Part shown: positions 1 to 8,485 of the stretch, one piece after another
Position numbering within the stretch: position 1 is the stretch's first letter
Layout: every line of letters begins with the position of its first letter
Source: an uncultured Amaricoccus sp.
GTDB lineage: Bacteria; Pseudomonadota; Alphaproteobacteria; Rhodobacterales; Rhodobacteraceae
DNA length: 16,551 bases
Direction of reading: 5' to 3'
Assembly (NCBI RefSeq): GCF_937858865.1
Contig: NZ_CALLYO010000555.1
Span: forward strand, 1-16,551
Position numbers and translations under genes: made by a program
Notes under the pieces: generated by a model
Seen by the model: the letters and a program-made list of their open reading frames with translations, nothing else
Databases searched by the model: none
Told to the model about the DNA's origin: nothing

Positions 1-1
1 G

Positions 2-391
2 CTCGCGGCGGCGGGCGACTGGCCGGCGCGCTATGCCGCCTGGGAGCTCGCGCTTCTCGCCGAGATCGGCTTCGGGCTCGACCTCGACCGCTGCGCGGTG
101 ACCGGCGAGACGGCCGACCTCGCCTGGGTTTCGCCGCGGTCGGGCCGCGCCGTCGGCCGGGCGGCGGGGGCGCCCTGGGCGGAGCGGCTCCTGCCGCTGC
201 CGGGCTTCCTTCGCGATGGCTGGCAGGTGCCGCCCGCGCCGGCGGAGGTCGTCGCGGCGCTCGAGCTGACCGGCTTCTTCCTGGAGGTGTGGATCGCGCC
301 CGGCCTCCGGCGCGAGACGCTGCCGGAGGCCCGCGCGCGGGCGGTCGCGGCGATCAGGCGATCAGCGGCAGGCCCGCGAGGGCCGTCGTGA
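2..391 (+). CDS. recO: DNA repair protein RecO, C-terminal part (5' end outside window)
   Basis: The 129 visible residues match the C-terminal helical half of RecO. They include a segment reading [18 protein letters not shown], then CAVTG, then a VSPRSGRAV...[13 protein letters not shown] stretch, all typical of alphaproteobacterial RecO. RecO works with RecR (and RecF) to load RecA onto SSB-coated single-stranded DNA during gap repair. The reading frame is open from the first base, so the N-terminal OB-fold lies upstream of the window. The gene ends in TGA at 389-391 and its last 38 bases overlap the 3' end of the converging membrane-protein gene, leaving no room for a conventional terminator between them. 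Identification rests on recognised family sequence; partial length is the only limit. Confidence 0.9.
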   Translation, partial: LAAAGDWPARYAAWELALLAEIGFGLDLDRCAVTGETADLAWVSPRSGRAVGRAAGAPWAERLLPLPGFLRDGWQVPPAPAEVVAALELTGFFLEVWIAPGLRRETLPEARARAVAAIRRSAAGPRGPS

Positions 392-1166
392 ACGCCCAGG
401 CGACCAGCGCGACGTAGCCGGTGGCGGCGAGCCAGACGGCGGGCTTGGCGAGCCGCCCGGGGAGCGCCAGGACGGCGGCGAGGCCGGCGAGCGGCAGGAA
501 GTGCATCGCGTGCGTCGCGAGGAAGTGGGCGGTGCGCAGGTCGCCGACCTCGCGCGACCAGCCGAAGACCGGCAGGGCGGCGCCGGTGACCGGCGTGCCG
601 ACGAAGTGGCCGGGCATCTGCGAGAGCGTGCCGGCGGTCGGCAGGGTGAGCGCGAAGGTCAGGACGAGGCCGAGGCCCACCGCCAGGCGCAGCGCCGGTG
701 GCAGGGGGCTCGCGCGGTCGCGCCAGATCGCGACGCCCATGACGAGCGTGGCGCTGGTGAAGAAGACCGCAAGGCCGCCCATCAGCCGGTAGAGGTTGGC
801 CGCGAGCGGCGTCTCCTGGTTGAAGTGCGAGGCGGTGCCGGCCATCGCGGCGCCGGCGATCCAGGTCATCTCGGCGACGGTCGCGGCCACCACCAGGCTG
901 GCGAAGACCCGCCAGGCGCGGCGCTCGGTCATGCCGGCGGGCAGCCAGCGGGCGAAGAAGGCGAGCGTCAGGAAGAAGATCGTGAGGGCGATCTGGAACT
1001 TGATCGGCTTCAGCCAGATGTTGTCGCCTTGGAAGAGCCGCGGATCGATGGCCGCCGCGGCCAGGGTGACGGCGAGCGAGAGGGCGAAGCCGAGGCCGGC
1101 GGCGGCGAAGCGGGGTTCGGCATCGAACGGCGTGGCGGCGGGGCGGATGGCGAGAGCGGCGGTCAT
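354..1166 (-). CDS. Seven-helix membrane protein of unknown function
   Basis: The 270-residue protein is almost entirely hydrophobic, with about seven membrane segments (roughly residues 20-35, 48-66, 77-99, 118-140, 153-175, 207-227 and 237-258). Before helix 2 there is a polar stretch reading [12 protein letters not shown], and before helix 6 a histidine-containing stretch, [11 protein letters not shown] do not recognise an enzymatic or transporter family and assign no function. The start at 1166 is chosen because its ATG overlaps the TGA of the upstream DUF4281 gene as ATGA, the usual sign of translational coupling; the longer open frame to 1436 runs through that gene. Both are probably transcribed from the promoter near 1634-1661 and controlled by the divergent TetR. 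The 3' end overlaps recO by 38 bp. Confidence 0.75.
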   Translation of the reverse strand: MTAALAIRPAATPFDAEPRFAAAGLGFALSLAVTLAAAAIDPRLFQGDNIWLKPIKFQIALTIFFLTLAFFARWLPAGMTERRAWRVFASLVVAATVAEMTWIAGAAMAGTASHFNQETPLAANLYRLMGGLAVFFTSATLVMGVAIWRDRASPLPPALRLAVGLGLVLTFALTLPTAGTLSQMPGHFVGTPVTGAALPVFGWSREVGDLRTAHFLATHAMHFLPLAGLAAVLALPGRLAKPAVWLAATGYVALVAWAFTTALAGLPLIA

Positions 1167-1600
1167 CGGGTGGCCTCCATCGGACGGGTGGCGCGGCGGG
1201 CGAGGCGAAGGCCGAGGAAGGCCAGGAAGCCGGCCGGGCCGAACAGGAAGGTGAGAACGAGGCAGGGGACGAGCAGGAGATACGGGAAGCCCTCGCGCCG
1301 GGCGGTGCGGACCTCCCAGGCGCCGACGAGGAGGTCGAAGGCGAGATAGTGCAGCCAGCCGGCGAGCGCGATCCGGGGGTCGGTGAAGAGCGCCTGCACC
1401 GCCGCGAGGCTGTCGAAGCCGCCGGGCGCGTCCCACCAGAAGGCGAGGATCAGTGCGGCATAGGCGACCGAGAGGAGCGCCGGGACGACGAGCCCGGCGA
1501 CCCGGTCGGCCAGCGCCGGCGCGAGCGGCGCGGCGAGCAGCGCGGCCCAGCCGAAGAGGGCGAGCGGGCTCGAGAACTGGAAGAGGATGTCAGGGGACAT
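1163..1600 (-). CDS. ABA4-like (DUF4281) small membrane protein
   Basis: The protein has 145 residues and about four hydrophobic helices. A central stretch, PRIALAGWLHYLAFDLLVGAWEV, followed by a basic loop and PYLLLVPCLVLTFLFGPAGFLAF, resembles the ABA4-like/DUF4281 family. That family is named for a plant neoxanthin-synthesis protein; its bacterial members have no assigned role that I know of. The start at 1600 (MSPDILFQF) is preferred over one nine codons upstream because GGAG lies about eight bases before it on the minus strand. It is the first gene of a two-gene unit and overlaps the 7-helix gene by four bases (ATGA). The upstream region holds three TetR-type palindromes, so expression is probably repressed by the divergent TetR. 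Family assignment is from memory of the motif and is moderately secure. Confidence 0.72.
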   Translation of the reverse strand: MSPDILFQFSSPLALFGWAALLAAPLAPALADRVAGLVVPALLSVAYAALILAFWWDAPGGFDSLAAVQALFTDPRIALAGWLHYLAFDLLVGAWEVRTARREGFPYLLLVPCLVLTFLFGPAGFLAFLGLRLARRATRPMEATR

Positions 1601-1610
1601 GGGCGAACTC

Positions 1611-1686
1611 CATCTGGACACTGACAAGATCGAATGGTAGCCGGAGTCTTGACGATGTCAAGATAAATGTGGACAGTGTCCAGATG
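1611..1686. promoter_or_regulatory. Divergent control region with three related palindromic operators
   Basis: Three 13-bp sites fit TKGAC-NNT-GWCMA: TGGACACTGACAA (1615-1627, imperfect), TTGACGATGTCAA (1649-1661, perfect, extending to 17 bp at 1647-1663) and TGGACAGTGTCCA (1670-1682, perfect). Their centres are 34 and 21 bp apart. In addition, 1611-1623 and 1674-1686 are exact 13-bp inverted copies of each other, flanking the whole region. The sites cover the minus-strand promoter and reach the tetR start codon, the expected arrangement for TetR repressing both itself and the membrane-protein pair. Symmetry is seen directly; binding is inferred. Confidence 0.75.
1634..1661 (-). promoter_or_regulatory. 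Sigma70-type promoter of the membrane-protein pair
   Basis: On the minus strand TTGACA (1661-1656, perfect -35 consensus) is followed after 16 bases by TACCAT (1639-1634, four of six matches to the -10 box). The predicted transcript starts near 1627, inside operator site 1, while site 2 covers the -35. On the plus strand, TTGACG (1649-1654) with a 17-base spacer and a weak GACAGT would start tetR transcription at about its own ATG, that is, a leaderless message. Confidence 0.5.
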
Positions 1687-2298
1687 ACGGATGCGGCGGA
1701 CGTGAAGGGCAAGGAGAGCTATCACCACGGCGACCTGCGGGCGGCGCTGCTCGTCGCGGGCGAGGCGGTGCTGGCCGAGACCGGGGTCGAGGGCTTCTCG
1801 CTGCGGCAGGTGGCCAAGCGGGTCGGGGTCAGCCACTCCGCCCCGGCGCATCACTTCGGCGATACCCAGGGGCTCCTGAGCGCGCTGGCCGCCGAGGGGT
1901 TCCGGCGCTTCCTCGCGGCGATGCTGGCGCGGCAGGCCGAGGCGCCGGACGACCCGCGCGAGCAGATGCTGGCGCAGGCGGTCGGCTACCTCGATTTCGC
2001 CGAAAGCGCGCCGGCGCTCTTCCGGCTGATGTTCGGATCGGACCGGATCTGGCCGTCGACGCCGGAGCTGGCCGAGGCGGGGCGGGCGGCCTATCGCAAC
2101 CTGACCGACGGGGTCGCGCGGCTGCGCGGATTGGCGCCCGACGACCCCGCGGCGCTCCCCGATGTCGTGGCCTGCTGGAGCGTGGCGCACGGCTTCGCGC
2201 ACCTCGTCATCGGCCGGCGGATGGAGCCGGTGCAGGGTCTCTCGCGCGACGAGCGCGAGGCGCTGCTGCGACAGGCAGTCGCGAAGGTGCTCGACTAG
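1684..2298 (+). CDS. TetR/AcrR-family repressor with WHG-type C-terminal domain
   Basis: The 204-residue protein has an N-terminal TetR DNA-binding domain: YHHGDLRAALL helix 1 at about residues 13-23, then the helix-turn-helix SLRQVAKRVGVSHSAPAHHF at about 39-58. The ligand domain carries a WSVAHGFAHL stretch, like the WHG-type C-terminal domain. It is divergent from the two membrane-protein genes, with three palindromes in the gap, so it most likely controls them and itself. The start is uncertain. ATG 1684 gives the usual length but has no Shine-Dalgarno sequence and lies within the operator repeat; GTG 1669 and GTG 1702 are alternatives. A leaderless transcript would explain this. The stop TAG shares the tetranucleotide CTAG with the stop of mcd. 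A second regulator of the same subfamily lies at 10139. Confidence 0.9.
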   Translation: MTDAADVKGKESYHHGDLRAALLVAGEAVLAETGVEGFSLRQVAKRVGVSHSAPAHHFGDTQGLLSALAAEGFRRFLAAMLARQAEAPDDPREQMLAQAVGYLDFAESAPALFRLMFGSDRIWPSTPELAEAGRAAYRNLTDGVARLRGLAPDDPAALPDVVACWSVAHGFAHLVIGRRMEPVQGLSRDEREALLRQAVAKVLD

Positions 2299-3989
2299 CC
2301 TCGGCCGTCCTCGAGCAGGCGGCGGGCGATGACCTGGGCCTGGATCTCGGCGGCGCCCTCGAAGATCGAGAGGATGCGGGCGTCGCAGAGGACGCGGCTG
2401 ATCCGGTACTCGAGCGCGAAGCCATTGCCGCCGTGGATCTGCAGGGCGTTATCGGCGTTCGACCAGGCGATGCGGGCGGCGAGCAGCTTCGCCATCCCCG
2501 CCTCGAGGTCGCAGCGGCGGCCGCCATCCTTCTCGCGGGCGGCGAAATAGGTGAGCTGACGGGCGATCATGATCTCGACCGCCATCATCGCGAGCTTCCC
2601 GTAGACGCGGGGGAAGGCGACGAGCGGCTTGCCGAACTGGCGGCGGTCCTGGGCGTAGCGCAGGCCGAGCTCGAGCGCGCATTGCGCGACGCCGATGGCG
2701 CGGGCGGCGGTCTGGATGCGCGCCGACTCGAAGGTGCGCATCAGCTGCTTGAAGCCCTGGCCCTCGACCCCGCCGAGCAGGTTCGCCGCCGGCACGTGGA
2801 AGCCGTCGAAGCCGAGCTCGTACTCCTTCATGCCGCGATAGCCGAGGACCTCGATCTCGCCGCCGGTCATGCCGGGGGCAGGGAAGGGGGCGTCCTCCGT
2901 GCCGCGCGGCTTGGGGGCGATGAGCATCGAGAGGCCGGTGTGGTCGGTGGTGGCCGGATCGGTCCTGACCAGCATGGTCATCACGTCGGCGCGGGCGGCG
3001 TGGGTGATCCAGGTCTTGTTGCCGGTGACGACATAGTCCTCGCCCTCGCGGACGGCGCGGGTGCGCAGGGAGCCGAGGTCGGAGCCGGTGTTGGGCTCGG
3101 TGAAGACGGCGGTGGGCAGCACCTCGGCCGAGGCGATCTTCGGCAGCCACTCCGCCTTCTGGGCCTCCGTGCCGCCGCCGAGGATGAGCTCGGCCGCGAT
3201 CTCGGAGCGGGTGCCGAGCGAGCCGACGCCGATGTAGCCGCGCGAGAGCTCCTCCGAGACGACGCACATCGCGGTCTTGGAGAGGCCGGCGCCGCCGTAT
3301 TCCTCGGGGATGGTGAGGCCGAAGACGCCGAGCGCGCCCATCTCCTCGACGACCTCGAGCGGGATGAGCTCGTCCTTCAGGTGCCACTCGTGCGCATGGG
3401 GGACGACCCGCTCGTCGGCGAAGCGGCGGAACTGGTCGCGGATCATCTCGTCGTCGGCATCGAGCCCGGTGGCGCCGAAGCTCGCCGCTCCTTCGCCCGC
3501 GAGCATGAGCTCGACGAGCCGGGCGCGGGCGGCATCGCCGTTGCCATGGGCGAGCAGCGTCTCGACGGCGGGGGTGCGGAAGGCGGCGAGATCGGCCGCG
3601 CCGAGGCGAAGGTCGGCCGGCCGGACGATCTCGACCTGCGACATCGGGATGCCGCCGGCGAGCTGGGCGAGATACTCGCCGCAGCCGATCTGCAGGATGA
3701 GCCGCTCCATCTCGCCGAGCGCCCCCGCCGCCTCGAGCCGGCTCGCCCAGGCCGCGAGCTCGCGCAGCGACGCGGCATAGGTCGCCATCCAGGCGAGGCC
3801 GTGCGCCGCCGTCTGCTCGGCATCGAGCGCCGCCGCGGAAAGCCTGCCTCCGCTGACCACCTCGGCCGAGAGCCGCCGGCGCGCAGCGGCGACGAGCTCG
3901 CCCGCGGCCGCAGCGGCGGCGGTGGCGAGCCGCGGAAGGTCGGGCTGGAGCGGGCTCTCCGTGGCGCGGGCGCGGGCGGCTTCGATCAT
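2295..3989 (-). CDS. mcd: (2S)-methylsuccinyl-CoA dehydrogenase (ethylmalonyl-CoA pathway)
   Basis: The protein has 564 residues, about 170 longer than an ordinary acyl-CoA dehydrogenase. The extra N-terminal helical region (residues 1 to about 175), including THGLAW-like AAHGLAWMATYA, LILQIGCGEYLAQLAGGIPMSQ and EIVRPADL, is characteristic of Mcd. The FAD-dependent dehydrogenase domain follows (about 180-560), with FTEPNTGSDLGSLRTRA near 296 and a C-terminal IFEGAAEIQ whose Glu544 sits where medium-chain dehydrogenases have their catalytic base. Mcd oxidises (2S)-methylsuccinyl-CoA to mesaconyl-CoA, a step of glyoxylate-shunt-independent acetyl-CoA assimilation. The start at 3989 is chosen because GAGAGG lies six bases upstream. 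No other pathway gene is in the window. A 7-bp hairpin (4007-4013 with 4021-4027) lies in the leader. The 3' end interlocks with tetR at CTAG. Confidence 0.9.
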   Translation of the reverse strand: MIEAARARATESPLQPDLPRLATAAAAAAGELVAAARRRLSAEVVSGGRLSAAALDAEQTAAHGLAWMATYAASLRELAAWASRLEAAGALGEMERLILQIGCGEYLAQLAGGIPMSQVEIVRPADLRLGAADLAAFRTPAVETLLAHGNGDAARARLVELMLAGEGAASFGATGLDADDEMIRDQFRRFADERVVPHAHEWHLKDELIPLEVVEEMGALGVFGLTIPEEYGGAGLSKTAMCVVSEELSRGYIGVGSLGTRSEIAAELILGGGTEAQKAEWLPKIASAEVLPTAVFTEPNTGSDLGSLRTRAVREGEDYVVTGNKTWITHAARADVMTMLVRTDPATTDHTGLSMLIAPKPRGTEDAPFPAPGMTGGEIEVLGYRGMKEYELGFDGFHVPAANLLGGVEGQGFKQLMRTFESARIQTAARAIGVAQCALELGLRYAQDRRQFGKPLVAFPRVYGKLAMMAVEIMIARQLTYFAAREKDGGRRCDLEAGMAKLLAARIAWSNADNALQIHGGNGFALEYRISRVLCDARILSIFEGAAEIQAQVIARRLLEDGRG

Positions 3990-4174
3990 CGCGGGCCTCT
4001 CGGTCGCCGCGCCGTTGTGCGGCGCGGAATCAGTTGCTGCGTTTGCGTTGCAAGCTAGGCTCAAAGCGACCCGAGAGCAAGATTGCTGCCCGCGACGGGT
4101 GGGTGGCGGCAACTTTGTTAGCGTTGCCTTTCCGCCCGCTTCCTGCCAAGAGCCGCCGGCCGGGAGAGGAGACG
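3990..4174. promoter_or_regulatory. Divergent intergenic region between mcd and the TSUP gene
   Basis: This 185-bp gap is less GC-rich than its flanks and must hold both promoters; I find no convincing -35/-10 pair. It contains TTTGCGTTGCAA at 4042-4053, which resembles the TTTGCAAA-type sequences reported for short-chain acyl-CoA regulators (ScfR/PccR) in bacteria with related pathways; one half is degenerate, so this is only suggestive. A hairpin at 4007-4027 (CCGCGCC, 7-base loop, GGCGCGG) precedes the mcd ribosome-binding site. Confidence 0.35.
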
Positions 4175-4951
4175 ATGGCGGGACTGGAAGGCTTCGTGGC
4201 GCTCTACGGCGTCGCCGGGCTGCTGTGGGCCGGCGCCTCGGTCGCGCTCGGCGGCTTCGCCAAGGGGGTCGTCGGCTTCGCGCTGCCGCTCATCGCGCTG
4301 GCGCTGGCCGGCTCCTTCCTGCCCTACGAGGTCGGGGTGGCGCTCCTCATCGTGCCGATGCTGGTCTCGAACCTCTTCCAGGCGCTGCGCCAGGGCATCG
4401 GGCCTGCGCTCGGGAGCCTGCAGCGGTTCTGGCGGCTGAACCTCATCCTCGTCGCGATGATCCTCGTCTCGGCGCAGCTGGTCGTGGCGCTGCCGGACCG
4501 GCTGCTCTTCGGCATCCTCGGCGGCGCGGTGACCTTCTTCGGCGCGAGCCAGCTCGCCGGCTGGCGACCGCGCTTCGACATGCGCCACCGCGCGCGGGTG
4601 GAGACGGGCGTGGCGCTGGTAGCGGGCTTCTTCGGCGGGCTCTCCGGCATCTGGGGGCCGCCGCTCGTCATGTACCTGGTCGCGGTCGACCTGCCGAAGA
4701 CCGAGATGGTGCGGACGCAGAGCCTGTCCTTCCTGCTCGGCTCGGCGGTGCTTCTCCTCGCGCATCTGCATTCGGGGGTGCTCGATGCGATGACGCTGCC
4801 GGTCTCGGCCTGGATGACCGTGCCGGCGATGCTCGGGATGTTCGTCGGCTACCGGGTGCACGACCGGCTCGACCAGCGGCGCTTCCTGACGCTGACCCTC
4901 GCCGTCCTGGTCCTGAGCGGACTCAACCTGCTCCGCCGCGCCCTCTTTTGA
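4175..4951 (+). CDS. Sulfite exporter TauE/SafE (TSUP) family permease
   Basis: The 258-residue membrane protein has the two-repeat layout of TSUP permeases. The N-terminal repeat holds LGGFAKGVVGFALPL near residues 24-38 and a second glycine-rich motif, GFFGGLSGIWGPPLVMYL, is near 151-168, each followed by several hydrophobic helices. Members move organosulfonates, sulfite, sulfoacetate or other small organic anions, often by proton-coupled export; the substrate here cannot be read. The start at 4175 follows a strong GGAGAGGAG ribosome-binding site. The open frame extends upstream to 4034, but that part lacks family sequence. It is divergent from mcd, so a C4/C5 organic acid is conceivable, but this is context only. 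The cyclase gene follows after 83 bp. Confidence 0.87.
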   Translation: MAGLEGFVALYGVAGLLWAGASVALGGFAKGVVGFALPLIALALAGSFLPYEVGVALLIVPMLVSNLFQALRQGIGPALGSLQRFWRLNLILVAMILVSAQLVVALPDRLLFGILGGAVTFFGASQLAGWRPRFDMRHRARVETGVALVAGFFGGLSGIWGPPLVMYLVAVDLPKTEMVRTQSLSFLLGSAVLLLAHLHSGVLDAMTLPVSAWMTVPAMLGMFVGYRVHDRLDQRRFLTLTLAVLVLSGLNLLRRALF

Positions 4952-5034
4952 GGCAAATTGCCGGCGGATTCCCGCGCCTTGCCGGGCGAGGCGTTCGTTT
5001 TCCGTTAACGGCGCCCGGGCAGGTTCGGAGACGG

Positions 5035-6108
5035 GTGAGTCTTCGGGGGATCGGGGCGGTGGCGCTGGATGCGACGGCGGAATTCGAGCGGCTGAACGCG
5101 CTCCGGCGCTATGCCATCCTCGACACCCCGGCCGACGGCGCCTTCGACCGCATCACGCAGCTCGCGGCCGAGATGCTCGAGGTGCCGGTCGCGGTGGTGA
5201 GCCTCGTCGACACGAGCCGCATCTGGTACAAGTCGGTGCACGGCCCCTTCCCGCTGCGGGAGATCGGGCGGCTGCCCGGGCTCTGCGCCGCGGCGATCGG
5301 CCACGACGGCGCCTATGTCGTCGAGAGCGCGCGCGGCGATCCGCGCACCCAGGAGCACCCGCTGGTCGCGGGCGCCTTCGGGCTCGAGTTCTATGCCGGG
5401 GTGCCGCTCAGGACCTACGACGGGCATGTGCTCGGCATGCTCTGCTGCATGGACACCCGCCCGCGCGGCGCGACGCCGCAGCAGCTCCGCTTCCTCGAGA
5501 CGCTGGCGGCGATCGTGATGGACGAGATCGAGCTCCGCCGCTCGGCGCGCCAGATCTCGCGGCTCTCCGAGGCGCTGGCGGACGCCTGCACCGACCTCGA
5601 GCGGCGGGCGAGCTTCGATCCGCTGACCGGCGTCCTCGCGCGCACCGCGATGCTCGAGCGGAGCGAGGCGCTGGTCGCGCGCGCCCTGGCCGGCGGCAGG
5701 GGGGCGGCGCTTCTCATGCTCGACATCGATCGGTTCAAGGCGATCAACGACACCCACGGCCATGCCGCCGGCGACCGGGTGCTGCGCGAGGTGGCCGGCC
5801 GCATGGCGGCGAGCTGCCGGGCCGGGGACCTGCTCGGGCGGATCGGCGGCGAGGAGTTCCTCGCCGTCTTCGCAGAGGTGGCGGCGGCGGACGCAGGCGT
5901 GATCGCCGACCGTCTGCGCGAGGCGGTGGCGCGAACGCCGGTCGCGATCGAGAGCGGGGCCAGGCTGACCGTCACCGTGAGCGGCGGCCTGCTCGGGCTC
6001 GCGCCCGCCGACGCCGGCGTCAGCTTCTCGGCGGCGCTGTCGCGCGCCGACGCGGCGCTCTATGCCGCCAAGCTCGGCGGACGGAACCGGATCGTCGAGG
6101 CGGAATAG
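5035..6108 (+). CDS. GAF-domain diguanylate cyclase (GGDEF)
   Basis: The 357-residue soluble protein has an N-terminal GAF domain (about residues 25-165, beginning ERLNALRRYAILDTPADGAFDRI), a short coiled linker (about 166-192) and a C-terminal GGDEF domain (about 193-357). The active-site loop reads GGEEF (271-275), a catalytically competent variant, and the metal and substrate motif LDIDRFKAINDTHGH is intact (229-243). The product-inhibition I-site is also present, as R262-A-G-D265 five residues before GGEEF. It should therefore make cyclic di-GMP from two GTP under feedback control, with the GAF domain sensing an unknown small ligand or redox signal. The GTG at 5035 is preferred (GGAG four bases upstream); GTG 5059 is an alternative. 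The short gap before it contains only a CCGTTAACGG palindrome (5002-5011). No c-di-GMP effector is nearby. Confidence 0.92.
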   Translation: MSLRGIGAVALDATAEFERLNALRRYAILDTPADGAFDRITQLAAEMLEVPVAVVSLVDTSRIWYKSVHGPFPLREIGRLPGLCAAAIGHDGAYVVESARGDPRTQEHPLVAGAFGLEFYAGVPLRTYDGHVLGMLCCMDTRPRGATPQQLRFLETLAAIVMDEIELRRSARQISRLSEALADACTDLERRASFDPLTGVLARTAMLERSEALVARALAGGRGAALLMLDIDRFKAINDTHGHAAGDRVLREVAGRMAASCRAGDLLGRIGGEEFLAVFAEVAAADAGVIADRLREAVARTPVAIESGARLTVTVSGGLLGLAPADAGVSFSAALSRADAALYAAKLGGRNRIVEAE

Positions 6109-6111
6109 GAC

Positions 6112-6133
6112 GGCGGGGACCGCGGCCCCCGCC
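6112..6133. terminator. GC-rich hairpin between converging cyclase and pckA genes
   Basis: GGCGGGG (6112-6118) pairs with CCCCGCC (6127-6133) across an 8-base loop, in the 34-bp gap between two converging stop codons. No T-run follows on either strand, so it is at best a weak or bidirectional transcription barrier or a 3'-end protecting hairpin. Confidence 0.35.
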
Positions 6134-6142
6134 ACCGCGGGG

Positions 6143-7759
<1,617 letters not shown>

Positions 7760-7858
7760 TCCGTGCATACCCTCCCCAACATAGTCGGTCGTGCGACCAC
7801 CCGTCACCCCAGAAAACCGCGCGGACTCTACCGCAGTGCAGCATGTCGCGGCGGCTGA

Positions 7859-7886
7859 TGTATAGCATGCGCCGCCGGCGGGTGAA
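7859..7886 (-). promoter_or_regulatory. Candidate pckA promoter
   Basis: Read on the minus strand, TTCACC (7886-7881) is followed after 16 bases by TATACA (7864-7859); each box matches four of six consensus bases. Of the 271-bp pckA-hprK gap this is the best pair I can find. On the plus strand the same gap has only weak candidates for hprK (TTGCTT 7968-7973 with AACAAT 7992-7997) and a small CGCCG-GTTT-CGGCG hairpin at 7906-7919. Confidence 0.4.
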
Positions 7887-8030
7887 TCCCAGTCATAGGG
7901 TTAATCGCCGGTTTCGGCGGGCGATAATTCGCCGATGGTGTATCAATCTGTTGGGGTCGGCTTTCGATTGCTTTCGCTTTGCAGGGCAGCGAACAATGCC
8001 CTGGCCAGCGACGACGGGGAGCGCAGCGGC

Positions 8031-8444
8031 ATGACGAATCTGCATGGCTCGGCGGTGGCCTTCGCCGGGCGCGGGGTGCTGATCCTGGGCGCCTCGGGCA
8101 GCGGCAAGTCGGCGCTCGCGCTGCGGCTGGTCCGGCAGGGAGCGGCGCTGGTGGCCGACGACCGGGTCGACCTCGAGCGGCGCGGCGCGGCCCTCGTCGC
8201 CAGCGCGCCGCCGGCCCTCGCCGGGCTGATCGAGGTGCGCGGGGTGGGCCTCCTGCGGCTGCCCGCCGTCCCGGAGGCGGTGGTGACGCTCGCGATCGAC
8301 CTCGATCGGGCGCCCGTGGCACGAATGCCACATCCTGTGACAGTTGCGTGGCTCGGCCTCGAGGTGGAGTTGATTTCCGGGCGCGACCTCCCAAATCTTG
8401 ACCCGGCTTTGACGGTTCTCGTGCAGAACGGCCGCGCCCCATGA
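8031..8444 (+). CDS. hprK: HPr kinase/phosphorylase, short alphaproteobacterial form
   Basis: At 137 residues this is the catalytic-core-only form of HprK found in alphaproteobacteria; the N-terminal domain of Gram-positive HprK is missing. It shows the P-loop GASGSGKS (20-27), the VADDRVDL segment (41-48) and the family signature EVRGVGLLRLP (68-78). It phosphorylates HPr on a regulatory serine; the predicted target Ser45 is present in the HPr encoded three genes downstream. The start at 8031 has GGGGAG nine bases upstream. An in-frame start at 7935 would add 32 residues without family resemblance. In most relatives chvG lies directly upstream; here the gene is first in its unit, divergent from pckA. 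The stop overlaps an ATG (ATGA) that does not lead into rapZ. Confidence 0.92.
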   Translation: MTNLHGSAVAFAGRGVLILGASGSGKSALALRLVRQGAALVADDRVDLERRGAALVASAPPALAGLIEVRGVGLLRLPAVPEAVVTLAIDLDRAPVARMPHPVTVAWLGLEVELISGRDLPNLDPALTVLVQNGRAP

Positions 8445-8463
8445 GTTGTATCCCATGAGTTGT
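8438..8463 (+). repeat. Direct repeat CCCATGAGTTGT at the hprK-rapZ junction
   Basis: CCCATGAGTTGT occurs at 8438-8449 and again at 8452-8463, a 14-base period. The first copy's ATG (8441) is in the rapZ frame but meets TGA after five codons, because the second copy supplies that TGA (8456-8458). The second copy's ATG (8455) is in a different frame. The repeat therefore leaves rapZ without an ATG start near the hprK stop. Confidence 0.85.
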
Positions 8464-8485
8464 GGGAGTGCGGCACGAGGTACAA

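Noticed and set aside
2433..4058. Long plus-strand open frame of 541 codons opposite mcd
   Set aside because: It is the antisense shadow of mcd in GC-rich DNA: its composition is dominated by Gly, Ala, Glu, Asp and Arg, it shows no domain, and mcd itself has full family motifs.
3922..5034. N-terminal extension of the diguanylate cyclase frame
   Set aside because: The frame happens to stay open through the TSUP gene and upstream gap; the extension is Arg/Ala/Gly-rich shadow sequence with no domain, and the GTG at 5035 directly precedes the GAF domain.
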